From: Halichoerus grypus
Lineage: Eukaryota; Chordata; Mammalia; Carnivora; Phocidae
Reading direction: 5' to 3'
NCBI RefSeq assembly: GCF_964656455.1
Contig: NC_135715.1
Span: forward strand, 146,065,935-146,129,934
DNA length: 64,000 nucleotides
Below, piece by piece: positions 22,630 through 33,274 of the stretch (the first letter of the stretch is position 1; each line of letters begins with the position of its first letter). Below the pieces are notes generated by a model. The model worked only from the letters and a program-made list of their open reading frames with translations. It had not been told where the DNA came from and ran no database searches. The position numbers and the translations under genes were made by a program.

Positions 22630-22945
22630 AGCAGCCCCTTTAACTATGCAGAGTAATACCCTTTAATCCTAGATGGAAATATACTAAGATTGCAAAAAGA
22701 AGGAGTGGCCAGAAAATAGGAGGAAACCCAAAGAGTAATGCATCAAGAATCTAAGGAAAAATATTGCTTAAAGATGGAAGGAAGGTGACCAGTTTCTTCA
22801 AATAAATAAACTGCAGGGAAATAAAAAAAGGTAAGAAGAGAGAACCTATAGATTAATAATGACTTAAGAGAAGAAGATTTATTACACTACTATATCTTTG
22901 TATATGTTGGAAATTTTCCATAATAAAAGTTGAAAAATATGGAGG
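22630..22945 (+). mobile_element. Old L1 (L1ME-type) 3' end
   Basis: Ends with TTTGTATATGTTGGAAATTT and TCCATAATAAAAGTTGAAAAA, the characteristic L1ME 3' terminus. The preceding 230 bp is purine-rich UTR-like. No reading frame. Confidence 0.7.
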
Positions 22946-24725
22946 AGACAGTGATGAATGTTCCACTGAAATATATTTAGGGAGACTGAAACGTATGCAC
23001 TGTATTTCATGTCACTTTATTGGAGTTATATAATAGAGCAATGGCTGCATTAAAGTTAATAAGGTGTGAGTGGTAAAGAAAACAAACAGAAATATGGAGT
23101 AGATAAATGAGGCAACACAGCATTTTAGAAATATGCCTTAAATTGCTTTTATTCCTGCAACCAATATCCATGTGGAGCACAATACGTATGTTCACCAAGT
23201 GCATGAGGTAGAATGTATAGTTGCTAAAAAACAGAAAATAAAGATGACTTTTGAGATGTAGGGTCAGTTGTTAATAAATCAAGAGATAGATAGGGAGACT
23301 GGGTATCTTATGTTTAGCCAGAAGAATGGGTTTCATTTTTATCCCCATTTCCTACTTTCTGGCTGGGGGGAGCAGAACACAATTTTAGAAAAAGATAAAC
23401 AGAGAGTCCATTTGATTTTTTTCACACACCTGCTTTCCAATGTTTAAGATATCTAAAAAAAAAAAAAGGGACCCTGTGACCACCACCATTTTTCAGGTTG
23501 CAGTTAGAAAATGGTAACTATTATGTACATAACACATCAATGGATGTAGGGACTACAAGAGAGATATTGGCATGATGTGTTTAGTCATAAAAGGATTTTG
23601 GTGCCAGGAGAGCAACTGAGAAGATCCGTAGGTTTTCATGGGCTCAGGAGGGCTTCTAGGTCAAAGGTTTTGTAACAAGGTCAGCTGGTTGGGGACAGAC
23701 GATGGTACACACATCGGTGAAAGGGCCTCTGCCAGAAGATGGCATGGCTCTCTTATTTGATATTCTCCAGACTGCCTCAGAGCCTTTTCTATTTTTGGAA
23801 GAGGGTGACATGGATAGTAGGTCACAGCATTTAACAAGGGAAGGGCCAACGCTTCCCAAACACTGTGCCGCTGTCTTCCGTGGGTCCATGACTTCCCTTC
23901 CTACACTCCTCCCTCACTTCTGAATATCAAGCCTGGAACCTGAGGCATGGAAAATTTTAACTAGACTGTGACTAATTTATACATCACAAATTGATTCATT
24001 AATCACTGGATTGGACTAAATTTAACTGAAAGCAGTTATCTGTCATTAGACAGACTGGGGACTCAGAGTCAAAGATTAAAAATCAGCTCTAAAAATAAAG
24101 AATAGCCCAATTTCTAAATCTGAATTAGTGAATGAACTAGTTAGTTATGTCTCTTTGAGAAAGCAAGAAATAAGTTGTGATATCCATAAGGTAATTTGGG
24201 ATTAGGGGTTGGATCAAGGTAAATATTTTATTTAATTCAAGAGATAATCATGTTTCAGAGCTGATGAGAAAGCTCCAATTGAAAGAGATCTTGAATATTC
24301 AAGAGGAATAAGAGATAGTGTTAATTTAAGTTTCTGACAAGGCATGAAAAAAATTACAGGAAATGAACATGAAATTATTGCCATTATGGGAGCTGGCAAG
24401 ATGGGCTTAATATAAGCAGGTTAATAAGTAGCCAAATAAGAGAGAAAATATTTGATTTTGTGGCCACCCAAATCCATCTTAGGAGATTAAAACTATTTTA
24501 CTAAATATCTTCTGAACCAATTTGCTGTTAATTCTTATTGGACTATTTTTCAATCTTAAAAAAAAAGGTTGAGGGAATGAATAATAGAAATGTTATATAA
24601 CTCAGTAGGGATATTTTAAGGCATATTTATTTTTCATATTTTATTTTGCATCATGCATATGCAATACATGCACAAATATGAATTTTGGAAAGTTCTGCAA
24701 ATATAAAGAAACAAATATTAATACA
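22946..24725. other. Unique sequence with a GC-richer patch, no gene seen
   Basis: Around 23640-23930 base composition rises and both strands are open for 62-77 codons (minus 23656-23889, plus 23702-23923). Neither product is recognisable. No splice or polyA context singles one out, so I do not call a gene. Confidence 0.4.
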
Positions 24726-24850
24726 TCCTGTTTTTTAATTTGAGTGATGGTTAAACAGATGTATTCAGTTTGTGAATTTATTAAGCTATGTACTTATGAT
24801 AAGTGCACATTTTCAAATGTGGATTACATGTCAATAAAATGTTTAAACAT
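24725..24850 (+). mobile_element. Old L1 (L1M-type) 3' terminal fragment
   Basis: AGTTTGTGAATTTATTAAGC, TACTTATGATAAGTGCACAT and ATGTCAATAAAATGTTTAAA match the L1M 3' terminus. Confidence 0.7.
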
Positions 24851-24948
24851 TCAATACTAACTTCCCAGCTCAGAGCAGTCACATTTACCATAATTAATAT
24901 TTGGTATTTTTTCTATGAATGTTTTATAGAATAAATAGTAATCTTTAT

Positions 24949-25374
24949 CAGAGGCTAGCAAACTATGGACTGGAGCCAAATCCAGTTACTGATTTTTTTT
25001 CTGTTAATGTAAGTTTTATTGGAACAGAACCATACCATTTGTTTTTTTTTTTCTTTTTTTTATTATTATATGTTAATCACCATACATTACATCCTCAGTT
25101 TTTGATGTAGTGTTCCATGATTCATTATTTACATGTAACACCCAGTGCCCATGCAGAACGTGCCCTCTTTAATACCCATCACCAGGCTAACCCATCCTCC
25201 CATCCCCCTCCCCTCTAGAACCCTCAGTTTGTTTTTCAGAGTCCATCGTCTCTGTTTTTGGCTACCTTTGCCTTACGGCAGCAGAGTTGAATAATTGTAA
25301 AAGACATTTTTTGGCCCACAAAGCATAAAATATTTACTATCTCACCCTTTACAGAAAAAGTTTGCCAATTCCTG
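24949..25374 (+). mobile_element. MER1-like hAT-Charlie transposon, split by an L1
   Basis: Begins CAGAGGCTAGCAAACTATGG and ends AGTTTGCCAATTCCTG, imperfect terminal inverted repeats of about 16 bp. Internal phrases AAGTTTTATTGGAACAGAAC, GGCAGCAGAGTTGAATAATTG and AAATATTTACTATCTCACCC match the MER1 consensus. A young L1 3' end (about 25042-25246) splits it. No clear 8-bp duplication remains. Confidence 0.85.
25042..25246 (-). mobile_element. Carnivore L1 3' end, short 5'-truncated insertion
   Basis: The plus strand reads antisense poly-A, TATATGTTAATCACCATACA, TTTTTGATGTAGTGTTCCAT, TAACACCCAGTGCCCATGCA, CCCATCACCAGGCTAACCC and CAGTTTGTTTTTCAGAGTCC. This is the reverse complement of the same 3' UTR family seen at 48886-49370 and 56473-57240. 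Only about 200 bp was copied. Confidence 0.93.
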
Positions 25375-25439
25375 CTATACATTCAGTTCTTTCTTGTTTT
25401 TTTTTAATTAAATGTAATATATCATGTGTATATGAATAC

Positions 25440-25745
25440 ATATGCTTAATTTAGCTGCATCATATTTACCAAATATAATTTATTTAGTTATTTCCCAAAT
25501 TATGGAAGTTGTTTTTAATTTTTATATTTTATCTCTTTACTCATGACATTTGGTCTAAATTTCATAATATTTTCCTAGGATATATTCTGAAAAGGATAGA
25601 CATTAAAACAAAGGGCACAACCACATAAACCTTCTGAGTATGTATTAGTAAATTGATTTCCTTATACATTCCACCTGTGTGTTTCCCATCAGCAGTCATA
25701 CAAATATTCAGGAATCATTTACATTGTTTTCTGCAATGAGTATTA
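25440..25745 (-). mobile_element. Old L1 (L1M-type) fragment
   Basis: Plus-strand phrases CTAGGATATATTCTGAAAAG, AACAAAGGGCACAACC and TTTCCCATCAGCAGTC resemble antisense L1M (GGATAAATTCCTAGAAGTGG ... AAAGGGTATG). Strongly diverged. Confidence 0.5.
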
Positions 25746-26260
25746 TAATAAAAACACCCTTATTAAACATGATACGGTTTGTTAGTTAAGTTAAAAATAA
25801 TTTAAACTAGAAAGTCACAGAATTGCAATATATACATAACCTGTAATGTCTATTTTTACAGAAATTAGGTAACCATGTATCATTCACCAATATTTTAATT
25901 TTGGTCCAGGCACTTACCTGGCTTTGATCATAATTTGCTTTTTTTACCTTCCATAAAAATATCACAAATATATTATCTACAAGTTTTAGTTATATTCTTC
26001 CCCAGTTCATTTAAAACTTGAATATATGTTTGAAGCAATCCTGGTTTTAGAATAATTTGAATATTTACAATTTTACTGTAAAATTTCCACAATACTTTTG
26101 ACCAAACCTCATTTGACACCTTTTAAAAAATGAATGAGAAAATTAGTCTTTCCAAAACATTCAACTCAGTTTCCATAGAAACAAAGCTCTCCTATCTCAG
26201 CCATAGATCATGGTTTAAATAATAGTTAATCAATGTATGTAATTGCATTTATATTTGAAA
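25746..26260. other. Unique AT-rich sequence, no gene seen
   Basis: No recognisable gene or repeat. Confidence 0.4.
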
Positions 26261-26263
26261 TAA

Positions 26264-26496
26264 GGGGTGCCTGGGTGGCTCAGTTGGTTAAGCCACTCTT
26301 GGTTTCTCTTGGCAGACTCTGGGTTTCAGCTCAGGTCATGGTCTCAGGGTCCTGAGATTGAGCCACGTGGCGGGCTCTGCACTCAGTGGAGAGTCTGTTT
26401 GAGATTCTCTCCCTCTCCCTCTGCCCCTCTCACTTGTGCTCTCTCTCACTCTCTCTAAAACAAACAAATAAATCTTAAAAAGAAAAAAAGAAAAAA
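26264..26496 (+). mobile_element. Can-SINE with an internal duplication near the head
   Basis: GGGGTGCCTGGGTGGCTCAG, GCTCAGGTCATGGTCTCAGG, GGGCTCTGCACTCAGTGGAG, CTCTCCCTCTCCCTCTGCCC, ACAAACAAATAAATC then A-rich. Between head and B-box region it carries ACTCTTGGTTTCTCTTGGCAG, longer than the usual GACTCTTGGTTT, which looks like a small local duplication. Confidence 0.92.
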
Positions 26497-27144
26497 GTTA
26501 AAATCTACCAACTAGTGATAAGTATACCACTTAGTGGAACATTCTAGTGCTTAACCTTTTAACCGTGATAATTCTGCATTCAGTGGGTATCAATGACCAT
26601 ATTTTACAATTAAGGTAGTAGGCTTTACATTGACTAATTTTTTATGTTAACTAAGTCATTTTTCAAGTTCTTAATAGGTTTTGAATAATATGTATATATA
26701 TATGTTTGTGTGTGTGCAATGCTAATCAACCTTTTTAGAAATATATTTCTCCCTTTGCTCTACTCATTTTCATTTTGAGATCATCTAGAATTTTATTTCC
26801 AAATTATTACTTTTTGAAAAATTTTCATCAATGAGTTAGGCTCAACAACTTTTAGTTTATTTTCCAATATCATTTCTTGTATCTCAGGTTGTTTCTAGAT
26901 TTTCTAAAATGTATCTTTAGTTATAATATGGTGAAAATATAAAACAATGTTGTTTTAATACATGAAAATAAATGAATGACATTTTGTTCAATAAAACTAA
27001 TGACACTTTGGGGTTACGTGTATGAGTTTAATGAGCTGTGCATATATGTGTCTGTTTGCAAACATGTAGCTGTATTTTAAAATAATACAATGGCATATGC
27101 TTAAGGATGATAGTAAAATAACATTAGCCCTCATAATATTTGTC
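26497..27144. other. Unique AT-rich sequence, no gene seen
   Basis: No gene or confident repeat. A short (TA)n(TG)n stretch lies at about 26691-26716. Confidence 0.4.
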
Positions 27145-27159
27145 AAATATGTTACGTGA

Positions 27160-27359
27160 GGGGTGCCTGGGTGGCTCAGTCGTTAAGCGTCTGCCTTCAG
27201 CTCAGGTGATGATCCCAGGATCCTGGGATCAAGCCCCACACTGGGCTGCCTGCTCCCTAGGAAGCCTGCTTCTCCCTCTCCCGCTCCCCCTGCTTCTGTT
27301 CTCTTTCTCGCTGTGTATCTCTCTGTCAAATAAATAAATAAAATCTTAAAAAAAAAAAA
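27160..27359 (+). mobile_element. Young Can-SINE, full length
   Basis: GGGGTGCCTGGGTGGCTCAG, CGTCTGCCTTCAGCTCAGGT, CAGGATCCTGGGATCAAGCC, a CT-rich middle, AAATAAATAAATAAAATC and poly-A. The 15-bp duplication aaatatgttacgtga / aaatatgttatgtga (27145-27159, 27360-27374) differs only at a CpG, the expected decay. Confidence 0.96.
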
Positions 27360-27374
27360 AAATATGTTATGTGA

Positions 27375-27835
27375 AATCCTTGACTAAAATATCTACTGAA
27401 TTGTAATAAATTGGTGTTTCCATATATTTCAAAATTCCCATAACTTCTCTAGATAAATTTGAAGGGTTTTGCTTTCACCTAATGTATTTGGATATTATCA
27501 TATATAGTAGATTTATTTTTAAAATCTGAGTTATAGTTCAGTGCACAAAAAATATGTAACCTTTTTAGAATCCTGAAAACATAATTAATGTTGACAGGGA
27601 GTTAATCTGAATATATATCCACATTTAGCATTACCTTTAACATGATGTTACATTAGGTCAAACATAGTACTATTGACCTTATTAAAGAATCATGATAAAA
27701 TGCCTACCTCTGATAAATATTTGAAATGTGTTATTTTGATTTCCATTTCACAGAGAAAATGTGAAACCATATTTGAAAAAAAAAACAATTTAAATACAGT
27801 TTACTTTAAACCCTTTATAGCTTTATTGAAAGTTA
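27375..27835. other. Unique AT-rich sequence, no gene seen
   Basis: No recognisable gene or repeat. Confidence 0.4.
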
Positions 27836-27849
27836 AGTTATGATAGTTT

Positions 27850-28076
27850 TAAACCTGATGGCTACTAGAGGGGAGGTGTGTAGGGGGGGGATGGGTTAAA
27901 CAGGTGATGGGGACTAAGGAGTACACTGGTCAAGAGCACCCGGTGCTGTATAAGTGTTGAATCATTATATTAGTTTCAGGTGTACTGAAATAATATAATA
28001 ATATATTCAGTACACCTGAAACTAATATTCTATTGTATGTTAACTAATTGGAATTTAAATAAAAGCTTAAAAAAAA
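27850..28076 (+). mobile_element. Carnivore L1 3' UTR tail with an inverted repeat
   Basis: GGGGAGGTGTGTAGGGGGGG, GGGTTAAACAGGTGATGGGG, GAGCACCCGGTGCTGTATAAG, TGTATGTTAACTAATTGGAA, TTTAAATAAAAGC and poly-A are the L1 3' end. A possible imperfect duplication is agttatgatagttt / agatatgacggttt. Inside lies a perfect 23-bp inverted repeat (27967-27989 and 28006-28028). Confidence 0.88.
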
Positions 28077-28090
28077 AGATATGACGGTTT

Positions 28091-29210
28091 CAGTCTCAAA
28101 ATCAGAAGCCCTCTCTTTTTACATCATTGCAAAGTTAATAGCTCAGACAAAATAGAATTTTTCTAAACACTTTTATCTCTGTGAGAAAGAAAAAGAGTAG
28201 GAGAATATCAATTATGAGAATGGCCTAAATAAAAGATAAATGGCAGAGGCAATAGAATCTCAATACTACTGCATGGCAGCAGGATACATGTACCATTAGA
28301 AATGACTTACTTTAGAATGTTAAAAATGTTCTACATACATAATGTGGTAGGAGCAGGAAACAGGTATAAGGTATGTGTGACTTTTGCTAAAGATGTCTCA
28401 GCGTGAAAGAGAAATTTCAATGAGTATCCATTCTGCACTGCTGAAAATATGAGTGAGGTCATATCCACAAAAGCACCAAAAACATATAAATTTCAACCAA
28501 GGCATAATATGGTATAATAAACTGACTGATGAACACCTAAGGGTACATATAAAGACCCCAGGGATTCTTTTTGCTGTTGGAGTTGTAGAATGTACCTAAC
28601 CATATTCAGAACTATAGGAACTTTGGTCAGTTGACTTCCTTACCATCCAATAACATTAAAACAATGATGCAAGCAGACAGATTTTCTTTTTATGAAAGTG
28701 GCACTTTGCTGGTAGAGATTTCAAATAAATTCTAAATCATCTCAAAATTCACATTGAAACAGGAAGACACTGATTATCCACTAGTAGTAATCAATCTTTT
28801 TGTGTTTTTGACACAATTCTGAATACAAGAAATTGAGTGGCATAATTGAAGAAATTGAAACATTCAAAAGCAACACAAGTCATCATTAATTACAGTAAAA
28901 TTAAGTACTAAACTGTAAAAATATCTTCTACTGTCTATCAACACATCTAAGTTAATGTACTATTATGTGTTTGGTTGTCCTTCAACATTTTTATGTCACT
29001 GTTTGAATTAAACTATTGAATTGCCTAAATTCCTTAATGCAAAACTGGACCTCACAACGACAAAGTTTGCCTTTCTTGATTAGGAGAATTTTAAAAGATT
29101 TTAAACAAAGAGAAAAATAACTAAGAGCTAGTTGCATATTTCTTCCTCACACTTGCTTGAGCATTCTTTTGGGGATTAATATAACTGTCAGTGCAGGTGG
29201 CCCTACCAGC
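28091..29210. other. Unique AT-rich sequence, no gene seen
   Basis: No recognisable gene, RNA or repeat. Confidence 0.42.
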
Positions 29211-29214
29211 TAAA

Positions 29215-29545
29215 TAGGGTGATTTGGATTAAGTGCTACATCTACCCAGAAACATGTCCCAACCTTGATTTTCTGAGTTTCATTGATTCTCACTATTTTA
29301 GAATTGTGAAAAAACTGTTACAAACCAAGTTTCAAAGGTTAGATCAGGAAAAAAACCAAAAACAAAAACTGGAAGACACAGGATTTGATGGTTTTGATTG
29401 AAGTGGGGTTTTTAAAAAAATGTCTCTGGCTTGAAATAATGCAAGAAAGCATAGAGGACTTATATGGGCATCAGGGGAGCGAAGAGGGGAAGAATTTATA
29501 CATAGAGAGAAACTGCATACAGTTGCCAGTTTAAGATTATCAACA
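29215..29545. repeat. Unidentified dispersed repeat, copy A
   Basis: Shares with 33275-33630, in order and orientation: CATGTCCCAACCTTGATTTTC, TGTTACAAACCAAGTTTCAAA, TTTGATGGTTTTGATTGAAG, GGCTTGAAATAATGCAAG and GAGCGAAGAGG. Copy A lacks about 70 bp found in copy B after the TTCATTG motif. I cannot name the family; it behaves like an old interspersed repeat or LTR fragment. The open frames over it (29219-29401 and 29344-29556) are not genes. Confidence 0.65.
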
Positions 29546-29559
29546 TGAGCATGCACACT

Positions 29560-30040
29560 ATATAAAAATTCTTGGTCTAAACTTAGGATTTCAAATTTGA
29601 GAGTCCTTTAGGAGTTCAACTCTAACGAACATCTATTTTATTTCTTTTAAGTGGAGTATACTGAAATATTTCACGTTATGAAAATACAGGACCACAAGAA
29701 AAATCTCAAAACTAAAATTTCAAATGATTAATCTTAATATTTGAGTTAATTTTATTTTAAAATATTTATTTGGGTTTGGGCATAGTAATATATTTTTATG
29801 GCTTAAGATTATTATGAAACCAGTATGCAAAAAAAAAAAAATACTCTCACTCTGTGTCCATAATATCCATTAACTTTCTTCTGTCTTTTTTTTACAAAGG
29901 GTATATATATATTTTTTTCATATTTTGACATATAAATAGTGGTATGCTATACATACTGCCCTTTTTTTCCTTTCTATTAATTAAAATATAGCTTAAAGAT
30001 ATTTGTTTTTGTAAGTGCATGAGTTTTTTTCCTTAATAAA
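29560..30040. other. AT-rich sequence, no gene seen
   Basis: No gene. A13 near 29829, an ATATAT stretch near 29902, and faint resemblance to antisense L1M near 29840-30010. Confidence 0.35.
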
Positions 30041-30044
30041 AACC

Positions 30045-30359
30045 TTACTGAGATATGATTGACTTCTCTCAGCATAATGTCTTCTAGGTTTATTCATGTT
30101 GTCTTTTGTATTTCCCTCTTTTTAAAGGCTCAATGATATTCTGTTATATGTAAACATTACATTTTCTTATTCATCTATTGGTAGACATTAATGTAGTTTC
30201 CATATCTTGGCTATTATGGGTAATACTACAAGGAACACAAGAGTGCAGATATGTCTTCAATATCCTGCTTTTAATTCTTTTGGATACCCAGAAGTAGGAT
30301 TGCTGGATCATATGGTGGTTCTATTTTTATCTTTATACTTTTTAAATAGCTGCTGCACC
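30045..30359 (-). mobile_element. Old L1 (outer element of a nest), segment 1
   Basis: The plus strand shows antisense ORF2 C-terminal sequence: TCATCTATTGGTAGACATTA, CATATCTTGGCTATTATGGG, GGATACCCAGAAGTAGGATT, GCTGGATCATATGGTGGTTC. It ends at AAATAGCTGCTGCACC, where a plus-strand L1 inserted, and resumes at 31078. Confidence 0.88.
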
Positions 30360-31077
30360 CAATGTCCACAATGGCCACACTCTGGAGAGAGCCAAGATGT
30401 CCATCAACACTTGAATGGATAAAGAAGATGTGGTATCTCTATACAATGGAATATTACTCAGCCATCAGAAAGGATGAATACTTACCACTTACATCAACAT
30501 GGATAGAACTGGAGGGTATTATGCTGAGTGAGATAAGTCAATCAGAGAAAGACAATTATCATATAGTTTCACTCATGTGGAATATAAGAAACAGCACAGA
30601 GGATCATAAGGGAAAGGAGGAAAAACTGAGTGGAAAGTCATCAGGGAGGGAGAAAAACCATGAGAGACTCTTTTTTTTTTAAGATTTTATTTATTTATTT
30701 GACAGAGAAAGACACAGCGAGAGAGGAAACACAAGCAGGGGGAGTGGGAGACGGAGAAGCAGGCTTCCCGTGGAGCAGAGAGCCCAATGTGGGGCTCGAT
30801 CCCAGGACCCTGGGGTCATGACCTGAGCCAAATGCAGACGCTTAACGACTGAGCCACCCAGGCGCCCCAACCATGAGAGACTCTTAACTATCAGAAACAA
30901 ACTCAGGGCTGCTGAAGGGGAGGTAGGTGGAGGGATGAGGTAATTGGGTGATGGGCATTAAGGAGGGCACATGATGTGATGAGCCCTGGGTGTTATATGC
31001 AACTGATGAATTATTGACACTACATCTGAAACTAATGGTGTACTATATGTTGGCTAATTAAATTTAAATAAATAAAT
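30360..31077 (+). mobile_element. Carnivore L1 insertion, ORF2 end and 3' UTR
   Basis: ORF2 C-terminal residues are readable (YTMEYYSAIRKDEY, STWIELEGIMLSEISQSEK, YHIVSLMWNIRNS), then the 3' UTR GAGAGACTCTTAACTATCAG, GTGATGGGCATTAAGGAGGG, GAGCCCTGGGTGTTATATGC and AATTTAAATAAATAAAT. A 16-bp duplication, aaatagctgctgcacc, lies at 30344-30359 and 31074-31089. It is 5' truncated, without promoter or ORF1, and interrupted by a Can-SINE at 30673-30868. Confidence 0.95.
30673..30868 (-). mobile_element. Young Can-SINE inside the L1 insertion
   Basis: Antisense element: TTTTTTTTAAGATTTTATTT, GACACAGCGAGAGAGGAAAC, GTGGGGCTCGATCCCAGGAC, CTTAACGACTGAGCCACCCA, GGCGCCCC. A perfect 17-bp duplication, aaccatgagagactctt, at 30656-30672 and 30869-30885 is itself L1 3' UTR sequence. 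This makes it the youngest layer of the nest. Confidence 0.97.
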
Positions 31078-31189
31078 AGCTGCTGCACCATCTTACATCC
31101 CCACCAACAATGTACAAAGATTCCCTTTTCTCCACATCTTTGCCAATGCTTATTATGTTTTGTTTTTTGTTTTTTTTGTACTTTTTTGG
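31078..31189 (-). mobile_element. Old L1 outer element, segment 2
   Basis: Continuation of the outer minus-strand L1: ATCTTACATCCCCACCAACA, CCTTTTCTCCACATCTTTGCC, ending TTTTTGGTAGTAGTCAT where a second L1 inserted. Confidence 0.85.
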
Positions 31190-31199
31190 TAGTAGTCAT

Positions 31200-31710
31200 A
31201 CTTTTGTTTCATTGAGATATAATTGCCATGTAACATTGTGTAAATTCAAGGTGTACAATGTGTTATTTGATACATTTGTATATTTCAATATGGTTCCCAC
31301 TGCAGTGTTGGCTAACACCTTTATCACGTCACACTATCATCACTTCTTTTTGCAGTGGAGAACAATTAAGATCTAGTCTCTTAGTAACTTTGAAGTTTAT
31401 AATACAGTATTGTTGAATATACTCTGTATGATGTGCATTAGATATATAGGACTTACTTATCTACTAGTTACTAGTCTGTACCCTTAAACAATATCTCCTC
31501 AATTTCTTCACCCCCTAGCCCCACCATTCTATTTTTTGTTTTTATAACTTCAACTTTTTTAGATTCCACATATAAATGATATCATACAATATTTGTTTAT
31601 ATCATGTCTGTCCATGTTGTTGCAAATGGCAGGATTTCCTTCTTTCTCAAGTGTGAATAGTATTCATTTTTTGTTCAAGTTTGATGAACACTTAGGTTGC
31701 TTCCATATCC
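31200..31710 (-). mobile_element. L1 3' UTR inserted into the outer L1
   Basis: The plus strand begins with the antisense 3' end TTTCATTGAGATATAATTGCC and runs through AAGATCTAGTCTCTTAGTAAC, CACCCCCTAGCCCCACC and TTTTTTAGATTCCACATAT to CTTAGGTTGCTTCCATATCC. Candidate duplication tagtagtcat (31190-31199) / taatagtcat (31711-31720). It is 5' truncated to about 510 bp. Confidence 0.82.
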
Positions 31711-32350
31711 TAATAGTCATTAGGCAATACACTGATTTGTATTTCCTTGATGATTAGTGATGTTGAGCATCTTTTCATATATCTGTTGGCCATTTGTATG
31801 TCTTCTTTGGAGAAATGTCTATTCAGGTCCTTTGCTCATTTTTTAGTTGCGTTATTTGGGTTTTTAGGCTATTGAGTTGTAAGATTTCCCTCTATAGTTT
31901 GGAAATCAACCTCTTATCAGATATGTGGTTTACAAACATTTTCTCCCATTCCATTGGCTACTTTTTCATTCCATTGATTGTTTCCTTTGCTGTGCAGAAG
32001 CTTTTTAGTTTGGTGTAATTCCATTTATTTTTCCTTTTGTTTCTTGTGCTCTTGGTGTCATAACCAAGAAATCATTGTCAAGACCAATGTCATCAGATGT
32101 TCTCCTATATTTTCTTTTAAGAGTGTTATAGTTTCAAGTCTTACACTTAAGTCTTCAATGCCCTTGAGTTAGTTTTATGTATAGTATAGGGTAGGGGTCC
32201 AATTTCATTGTTTTGCATGTGAATATCTAGTTTTCCCAACGTCTTTTGTTGAAGAAATTATCCTTTATCGTGTGTTCTTGGTGCCCTTGTTGACGATCAA
32301 TTAACTGTATATGTGTAGGTTTATTTCTGGACTCTGTATTCATCTTATTC
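31711..32350 (-). mobile_element. Old L1 outer element, segment 3 (ORF2)
   Basis: The antisense ORF2 resumes: CTGATTTGTATTTCCTTGAT, GTGATGTTGAGCATCTTTTC, GGCCATTTGTATGTCTTCTT, TTTGCTGTGCAGAAGCTTTT and TTTTGTTGAAGAAATTATCC. Several frameshifts; non-functional. Confidence 0.9.
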
Positions 32351-32429
32351 TATTTATTTACCAATTATTCTGAGTTTTTATATTTCTGTTTGTGATCTTT
32401 TTATATATAAGATGGTAATTTATTAAACA

Positions 32430-32990
32430 TTTTCTATAAAATTTTATTGAAGTAAAACATACATCCTGTAAAGTGAACTAATCTGAAGTTTATAGCTTGA
32501 GGAATGTTTACAAGTTGTAGAGAAGAACACTCGTGATTTAGATACATATATTACTAGCACCAAAGAAGTCTGCTTTATATCTTCATTCCCTATGAAACCA
32601 AAAGTGCCATAGATCAATTTTGCTAAATATTATGTAATTTCTATTTAGTAATGGATTATATGATTATACTACATTTTTTTTAGGCATTCTAATGTTGAAA
32701 GTCATTTGATTTCCAATGACTGCTATGAGTATTTTGTACATGTCTTTTGTTGAATGCACTTATCTTCTCATTTTAGCCATTCTGTCATATATATATATAT
32801 ATATTTATATACATATAGTGCTACCTCAAACTTGTATTTTCACTCCGACTAATGATATTAGCACCTAGTCAGGTGCATATTTAGATATCCTTTTTTTTTT
32901 TTAATGAGCATTTTTTTCATCTGTTTGCTGATTTTCCTACTGAGTTATATTTTTTAAATTGACTTGAAGGATGCATTTATATATTCTGGG
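32430..32990 (-). mobile_element. Second old L1 (L1M-type) 3' portion
   Basis: The plus strand starts a new antisense 3' end, ATTTTATTGAAGTAAAACATACATCC, then GTGAACTAATCTGAAG, TTTGTACATGTCTTTTGTTG, ATTTTAGCCATTCTGTC and TATATATTCTGG. An (AT)n tract occurs at about 32787-32810. Strongly diverged. Confidence 0.75.
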
Positions 32991-33270
32991 GCAATATCAC
33001 CCTCTTGCAGTTATTTCACTCAGATGTACTAGGACCCTACATGAGATATTAAGGATGGGGTAAGAAGCTGGAGAATGCCTTACTGATGGTGCAGGTTTGG
33101 GAAAATATAGCAGCCTTCGCCATGGGAAAGTTGTTAAGGCTGCCTGGATGCCTCTTCCTACTCTTCTAATCTTGTAGATAAAAAGTCTTACTTTCCCCAT
33201 CACATTTTCTGAGACATTCTTTTGAGAATAAAGATAAGTATCAGTGAAGACCACAGTACCAGTCCAGAGT
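32991..33270. other. Unrecognised stretch, possibly linked to repeat copy B
   Basis: Slightly GC-richer than its surroundings, with a minus-strand open frame of 85 codons (32997-33254) lacking any recognisable motif. It may be the upstream part of the same unnamed repeat as copy B, but copy A has no matching upstream sequence. Confidence 0.3.
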
Positions 33271-33274
33271 GATT

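Noticed and set aside
30362..30682. Frame with YTMEYYSAI similarity to a known protein
   Set aside because: It is the end of L1 ORF2 in a 5'-truncated insertion, annotated as a mobile element rather than a gene.
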